Source: Sweltsa coloradensis
Lineage: Eukaryota > Arthropoda > Insecta > Plecoptera > Chloroperlidae
NCBI GenBank assembly: GCA_024449915.1
Contig: JAMZAV010000298.1
Span: 124,001 to 188,000, forward strand
Direction: 5' to 3'
DNA length: 64,000 nt
Below, piece after piece: positions 63,430 to 64,000 of this stretch (its first letter is position 1; every line of letters starts with the position of its first letter). A model generated the notes under the pieces. That model saw nothing but the letters and a program-made list of their open reading frames with translations. It was not told the origin of the DNA and did not search any database. The position numbers and the translations under genes were made by a program.

Positions 63430-63655
63430 ATAATTAATACAATTCAGAAGTTAACAAATCCATCCCGATAGGGGTTCGAACCCAATCTCCCACAATCCAG
63501 GGTAGGCGCCTTAGCCAACTAGGCTAGACCACCGAGACAGTAACGGATTCGAACCCCGATCGGGATGAATTTTGTAACTTCTGAATTGTATTATATATTA
63601 AAAATTACACCTACGGGAGTGTTTCCAGACTAACCAAATCGAGAAACTAAGAGAA
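63430..63655 (-). mobile_element. SINE S2, full copy with palindromic arms
   Basis: On the minus strand: TTTGGTTAGTCTGGAAACAC, arm ATACAATTCAGAAGTTA, an inverted half B-box, then the tRNA-like core (GGTCTAGCCTAGTTGGCTAA A-box, GGGTTCGAACCCC B-box), and the mirrored arm TAACTTCTGAATTGTATT. The arms pair over about 45 bp around the tRNA-like part. Copies: 2383-2507 (core deleted), 34263-34390. Confidence 0.72.
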
Positions 63656-63688
63656 GAGTGAAGTGAAGTAACTAATATTTTATCATAC

Positions 63689-63811
63689 CTGGCTGCCTAA
63701 GGTGCGTTGCTGGGAAGTCACGGACAAATTCATTCAAGGCACTCGGTTGATCAGTGGGGTCATGATTCACACCACCCGGGTTGACGGAGTTATATGAAGC
63801 GAGAGGATCAT
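63689..63811 (-). CDS. ZNF-4 internal coding exon
   Basis: A 123-nt exon with acceptor CACAATCTTCTAG before 63811 and donor CCAG|GTATGA after 63689. Phase 1 at both ends, as in the other three genes. It encodes 'DPLASYNSVNPGGVNHDPTD' and 'QPSALNEFVRDFPATHLRQP'. No CEP/VKQEPEE motif is seen, so the call rests on splice sites, phase and an open frame that joins the finger exon correctly. Its acidic exons and start would lie beyond 64000. Confidence 0.7.
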
Positions 63812-64000
63812 CTAGAAGATTGTGAAAGAAATACAATTCAATTTCAATGTGATTTTATTAAAATACGCTTGAATTCAGTTTTTTCCCGTAAAAATATGTC
63901 GTCAATCAAGACAACCAAATAAATCGGCTACATGACCATGCATAACAAACTGGGCTAACTACGAAGATAACGACAAGAGAAACTAGGGCGCTTCAACTGG

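Overview
This window is nuclear DNA from an animal. It is AT-rich, has no bacterial-style gene packing, and holds spliced C2H2 zinc-finger genes in a dense bed of transposable elements: hAT, piggyBac, PIF/Harbinger-like, mariner-like, Penelope-like, non-LTR fragments, tRNA-derived SINEs and a Helentron-like family. An invertebrate is likely, but I cannot name the species from sequence alone. The octamer core TAGGCCTA is strikingly over-used.

The host genes are four paralogous zinc-finger genes, all on the minus strand and head to tail. ZNF-1 has coding exons at 22233-22110, 20429-20250, 18481-18314, 15973-15836 and 8321-6934, with a probable non-coding first exon near 26720-26547. ZNF-2 has exons at 40847-40611 and 35278-34455, with a first exon near 43390-43206. 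ZNF-3 has exons at 54370-54271, 50111-49761 and 48520-47613, with a first exon near 55115-54934. ZNF-4 is partial, with exons at 63811-63689 and 60657-59339, and runs off the right edge. In each gene a short ATG exon and one or more acidic exons (typically carrying a CEP...VKQEPEE motif) precede one long exon with all the fingers. Every internal junction is phase 1, so the exons are interchangeable cassettes. The ZNF-1 model sums to 1998 nt (665 aa plus stop) with no stop. ZNF-3 sums to 1359 nt with one in-frame TAG in finger 2. ZNF-2 has a stop and a frameshift in its N-terminal exon.

The introns and spacers are mostly mobile DNA with readable boundaries. hAT-type elements with 8-bp target duplications sit at 8662-9534, 10890-12407, 16851-17328, 18716-20175 (with another nested at 19328-20082), 37256-38425 (with a MITE nested at 37561-38206) and 51833-54236 (with a broken transposase). 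A 2.2-kb piggyBac element with a broken transposase lies at 12899-15140, and a TTAA-flanked MITE at 39992-40593. Penelope-like sequence occurs twice: an endonuclease-end fragment at 5114-5789, and a long-inverted-repeat element at 38751-39813 whose two arms each encode a complete type I hammerhead ribozyme core. Non-LTR reverse transcriptase C-terminal fragments recur at least eight times. A motif beginning CCTTTAACGTCGCTATTTTA occurs about 17 times and marks one or more MITE families.

Together the picture is a young, duplicating C2H2 zinc-finger cluster in transposon-dense DNA, reminiscent of the transposon-linked zinc-finger clusters of other animals. That functional link is inference. The most unusual observations are the hammerhead-bearing inverted-repeat element, the phase-1 cassette design shared by all four genes, and three independent insertions lying within about 15-35 nt of a 5' splice site in three paralogues.
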